Source of the DNA: GWE2-42-39 sp963668595
Lineage (GTDB): Bacteria > Bacteroidota > Bacteroidia > Bacteroidales > Prolixibacteraceae
Direction: 5' to 3'
Assembly: GCA_963668595.1 (NCBI GenBank)
Contig: OY764876.1
Span: 2,356,001-2,420,000 of the forward strand
Length of the DNA: 64,000 nucleotides
Notes under the pieces: model-generated
Told to the model about the DNA's origin: nothing
The model's database searches: none
The model's input: only the letters and a program-made list of their open reading frames with translations
Shown here: positions 61,511 to 64,000 of the stretch, piece after piece
Position numbering within the stretch: position 1 is the stretch's first letter
Layout of the letters: each line of letters starts with the position of its first letter
Translations under genes and position numbers: made by a program

Positions 61511-63019
61511 TTAGATTCCTTTAGCCAGGTGATAGTATAGATCGTTCCAGCGCAATTCTTTCTTCAGCTCTGCAACCTTTGTGTCTTTGTCAATAATTAT
61601 AAATTCAACATCAGCATATTCAGCAAACGTTTCAATAAAATCAGGTGTCAACGCCATGGTATAAGCAGAGTGGTGTGTTCCTCCGGCATAAATCCATGCA
61701 GCAGCACCTTCCTGTAAACTTGGATGTGTTTTCCAATAGGCTGAAGCAACTGGCAATTTTGGCATTTTGGCAAGCGGAGCAATTACATCCAATGTGTTCA
61801 CGATAATGCGGAAACGGCTTCCCATGTCAATAAGGGTGACATTCATTGCATCTCCGGTAGCACTTTCGAAAACAAGTCGTGCGGGTGCATCTTTTCCTCC
61901 AATTCCTAAAGGATGTACTTCCAATCTTGGTTTCTGTGCTGCAATCGACGGACAAATTTCAAGCATATGAGCACCAAGCACCGCTTCTGCCCCTGGCTTC
62001 AGATGATAAGTATAGTCTTCCATAAACGAACTACCACCCTTCATGCCTTCCGACATTGTTTTAATAATACGGAGCAGTGCGGCCTGTTTCCAGTCACCTT
62101 CAGCGCCAAATCCGTAACCGGCAGCCATCAAACGTTGCGATGCTAAACCGGGTAATTGAGATAAACCAGTCAGATTCTCGAAATTAGTTGTAAAAGCTTT
62201 GAAATTTCCATCCACCATAAAGCGTTTCAATGCAATTTCGTAACGAGCCTGCACTCTCACATTCTCGTGATATTCTTTTCCTGGTTTGCAATTCTCGGCA
62301 ACTTCATATTCGCGTTCGTACTCACCATAAAGAGCATCGATTTCTGCTTCAGTAACTTTTTCAACGTATGCAAGCAAATCGCCTACGCTATAGCCATGAA
62401 TATTCCAGCCAAATTTTATCTGAGCTTCTACTTTATCTCCTTCTGTTACGGCTACTTCTCGCATATTATCTCCAAAACGAGCCACTTTCAATCCCTGAGA
62501 ATCGGCCCAACCGATAGCTGTACGACACCAGCCAGCAACCTGATCCTGAACTTCTGCGTTTTTCCAATGCCCCACAACTACTTTCCGGTTTTTCCGCATA
62601 CGGGCATTGATGAAACCATATTCACGTCCGCCATGAGCACTCTGATGTAAATTCATGTAATCCATATCAATTTCGCTCCAAGGCAATTCTTCATTAAACT
62701 GCGTATGCAAATGCATATACGGTTTACTCAACGCTTTTAATCCGGCAATCCACATTTTTGCAGGAGAAAACGTGTGCATCCAGGTAATCAACCCGACGCA
62801 GTTTTTATCCGAGTTTGCCTGAATACATACATCCAGTATCTCGTCAGAAGTTTTCACTACAGATTTGAATACTACTTTCACCGGAATTTTTCCGGTTGAA
62901 TTCAATCCATTTACGATTGTTTTTGAATCCACATCTACCTGTTGTAAGGTTTTCGGACCATAAAGATGTTGGCTGCCTGTCACAAACCAAACCTCCATAT
63001 TTTTCAAGCTACTATTCAT
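61511..63019 (-). CDS. araA: L-arabinose isomerase
   Basis: Cytosolic Mn2+-dependent isomerase of 502 residues converting L-arabinose to L-ribulose, the first step of the pathway. Recognisable regions: MEVWFVTGSQHLYGP at the start, CVGLITWMHTFSPAKMWIAGL, LHTQFNEELPWSEIDMDYMNLHQSAHGGREYG, and metal-binding Glu/His residues in FMEDYTYHL, HMLEICPSI, EVHPLGIGGK and GGTHHSAYT. Length is that of the family (E. coli enzyme about 500). It begins 53 bases after the regulator gene. Confidence 0.97.
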   Translation of the reverse strand: MNSSLKNMEVWFVTGSQHLYGPKTLQQVDVDSKTIVNGLNSTGKIPVKVVFKSVVKTSDEILDVCIQANSDKNCVGLITWMHTFSPAKMWIAGLKALSKPYMHLHTQFNEELPWSEIDMDYMNLHQSAHGGREYGFINARMRKNRKVVVGHWKNAEVQDQVAGWCRTAIGWADSQGLKVARFGDNMREVAVTEGDKVEAQIKFGWNIHGYSVGDLLAYVEKVTEAEIDALYGEYEREYEVAENCKPGKEYHENVRVQARYEIALKRFMVDGNFKAFTTNFENLTGLSQLPGLASQRLMAAGYGFGAEGDWKQAALLRIIKTMSEGMKGGSSFMEDYTYHLKPGAEAVLGAHMLEICPSIAAQKPRLEVHPLGIGGKDAPARLVFESATGDAMNVTLIDMGSRFRIIVNTLDVIAPLAKMPKLPVASAYWKTHPSLQEGAAAWIYAGGTHHSAYTMALTPDFIETFAEYADVEFIIIDKDTKVAELKKELRWNDLYYHLAKGI

Positions 63020-63072
63020 ATTTAGATTTATTAAATGTATTTATTACTCTTTTAAAAACTGGCAAAAAAAAA

Positions 63073-63753
63073 TTAAACTTTCACAATCCGATCCAAGCTC
63101 CGCTCCGATTTTGAGTCCTTACATTTATAGTAATAAGCACCTTTTTTCGACTCGGATGAATCCTTCTTATTCAGCTTTTCCAACGAGTCTAACGACAAAA
63201 TCTTTTTTCGGAAATTTCCCGGATCAAACTCGCGCTGAAAAATTGCTTCGTACAATTTCCGAAGCTGAGTTAGCGTAAACATTTCAGGTAACAAATCTTT
63301 CCCGATTAATCGATAGCCTGCTTCCCGCTGCAATTTAATCATCGCTTTTTCAGTCATTTCCCGATGATCAAAAATCATTTCTGGAAGTTCGGTAATCGGC
63401 CACCAATGTGCGCCACGTTCCCTTACACAAGTGCGGTCATGCTCGTCGATTCTCACCAATGCATAATACGCAATACTAACTACGCGAGCTTCCGGATCAC
63501 GATCGGGTTCAGTAAATGTAGCAACCTGCTCCATAAAAATATCACTCAATCCAGTTGTCTGGCGCAGAACACGTTGCGCAGCCTCTCCTGCTGACTCGTC
63601 CTCCTGAACAAATCCCCCCATCAATGACCACCGCCCTTTTGATGGTTCGAAGCTACGCGGATACAAAAGCAAACACAGCTCATCGTTGCTATAGCCGAAG
63701 ATTACACAGTCAACCGCAACAAAATATTTTGGATGTTTATTATATAAAACCAT
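63073..63753 (-). CDS. araR: NUDIX-domain transcriptional regulator of arabinose genes (NrtR/AraR type)
   Basis: Regulator of 226 residues. The N-terminal NUDIX fold (residues about 8-140; VAVDCVIFGYSNDELCLLLYPRS, GRWSLMGGFVQEDE) is followed by a winged-helix region (LPEMFTLTQLRKLYEAIFQREFDPGNFRKKILSLDSLEKL) as in NrtR family regulators. The NUDIX box is degenerate: the essential RE and EE pairs read RV and QT, so hydrolase activity is probably lost and the domain acts as sugar sensor. Bacteroides AraR is a characterised member of this type. It is the first gene of the ara operon. The inverted repeat at 63779-63801 upstream could be its operator, which would mean autoregulation. Confidence 0.9.
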   Translation of the reverse strand: MVLYNKHPKYFVAVDCVIFGYSNDELCLLLYPRSFEPSKGRWSLMGGFVQEDESAGEAAQRVLRQTTGLSDIFMEQVATFTEPDRDPEARVVSIAYYALVRIDEHDRTCVRERGAHWWPITELPEMIFDHREMTEKAMIKLQREAGYRLIGKDLLPEMFTLTQLRKLYEAIFQREFDPGNFRKKILSLDSLEKLNKKDSSESKKGAYYYKCKDSKSERSLDRIVKV

Positions 63754-63771
63754 AATCAGAATTCATGATGA

Positions 63772-63779
63772 CAAACCTA
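63772..63779 (-). promoter_or_regulatory. Candidate -7 promoter box of the ara operon
   Basis: On the minus strand this reads TAGGTTTG, an exact match to the Bacteroidota -7 consensus TAnnTTTG, 18 bases upstream of the araR start codon. No clear -33 element at ideal spacing was seen; the nearest TTG is about 30 bases further upstream. Confidence 0.5.
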
Positions 63780-63801
63780 TAAAAGTATTTTAAACTTTTA
63801 T
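63779..63801. promoter_or_regulatory. Inverted repeat, candidate AraR operator
   Basis: Perfect 8-base arms ATAAAAGT and ACTTTTAT flank a 7-base spacer, directly upstream of and touching the candidate -7 box. A repressor here would block promoter recognition. Its AT-only spacer and lack of a G+C stem argue against a terminator. Assignment to AraR is inference from position. Confidence 0.45.
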
Positions 63802-64000
63802 TACTGTTTCAACCATCTTTTTGCTTTTTTATGCTCAAGAACATTTTTTATTCTCGCCAGAACACGAATCCAAAAACTCCTCAAAAATGCATCTCGATGC
63901 CAGGATAAGTCAATAAATTCGGGATAAAAAGAGATATACAAACAGCAATACATTAAATTGATAAATACATATAAAAATAATATTGCATAGTAGATTCGTT
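63801..64000 (-). CDS. Possible C-terminal end of a membrane protein, cut by window edge
   Basis: A minus-strand frame stays open from the window edge to a TAA at 63801-63803, about 65 codons. It reads as a hydrophobic, Tyr/Cys-rich segment (ILFLYVFINLMYCCLYISF), then a basic tail (RDAFLRSFWIRVLARIK, ending KAKRWLKQ). It may be the end of a real gene upstream of araR, or a chance frame in AT-rich DNA. No start or family can be given. Confidence 0.3.
   Translation of the reverse strand, partial: RIYYAILFLYVFINLMYCCLYISFYPEFIDLSWHRDAFLRSFWIRVLARIKNVLEHKKAKRWLKQ

Noticed and set aside
1..64000. CRISPR arrays, tRNA or rRNA genes, insertion sequences and phage genes
   Set aside because: No regularly spaced repeats, cloverleaf-like or rRNA-like sequences, transposases, integrases or phage structural genes were seen.

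Overview
The window comes from a Bacteroidota genome. The evidence is two SusC/SusD outer-membrane glycan import pairs, two FecI-type ECF sigma/FecR anti-sigma pairs, SusC proteins with an N-terminal STN signalling domain, many signal peptides and lipoproteins on glycoside hydrolases, and promoter boxes of the Bacteroidota type TAnnTTTG. A marine or sediment anaerobe of the Marinilabiliales/Prolixibacteraceae kind would fit, but that placement is inference. The glycyl radical enzyme implies at least facultatively anoxic growth.

The plus-strand block (1-19174) reads as one long run of closely spaced genes: a partial glycyl-radical activase, a glycyl radical enzyme (GRE), a sugar-porter MFS transporter, then GH92, GH78, GH29, GH28, a cytosolic aldose 1-epimerase, a second GH92, a sialate-O-acetylesterase-type esterase and an unassigned (alpha/alpha)6 lipoprotein. 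The exported enzymes suit a plant or algal glycan carrying rhamnose, fucose, mannose, uronic acid and acetyl groups. No isomerase or kinase for the released sugars is present, so the GRE is the only candidate intracellular catabolic enzyme of this block. The block ends in a 16-bp hairpin terminator that faces a second terminator serving the opposing strand.

The minus-strand block (19555-55947) is a large arabinose-oriented polysaccharide utilisation locus. Reading in the direction of transcription: ECF sigma / FecR / SusC / SusD no. 2 (55.9-49.1 kb), a DUF4859 lipoprotein, a DUF6055-DUF4859 metallopeptidase-like lipoprotein, GH43, GH127, then ECF sigma / FecR / SusC / SusD no. 1 (41.0-34.3 kb), a second GH127, a FISUMP lipoprotein, a large DUF5695-like protein, a small Cys-rich protein, GH27, a LamG-GH146 fusion, a DPP-IV-like S9 peptidase and a second HExxH metallopeptidase-like protein. 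Upstream on the same strand are an exported aldose 1-epimerase and a complete L-arabinose operon (araR of the NrtR/NUDIX type, araA, sodium:solute symporter, araD, araB).

Three beta-L-arabinofuranosidase-type enzymes, an alpha-arabinofuranosidase-type GH43, an alpha-galactosidase, a proline-type dipeptidyl peptidase and two secreted metallopeptidase-like proteins match the chemistry of hydroxyproline-rich plant glycoproteins (extensins: Hyp-linked beta-arabinosides, Ser-linked alpha-galactose, Pro/Hyp-rich backbone). This is the most attractive system-level hypothesis in the window. Arabinan or rhamnogalacturonan-II side chains are the main alternatives. The second major point of interest is the GRE, whose active-site Cys is followed by Asn-Trp instead of the Cys-x-Glu of the known dehydratase and lyase GREs.
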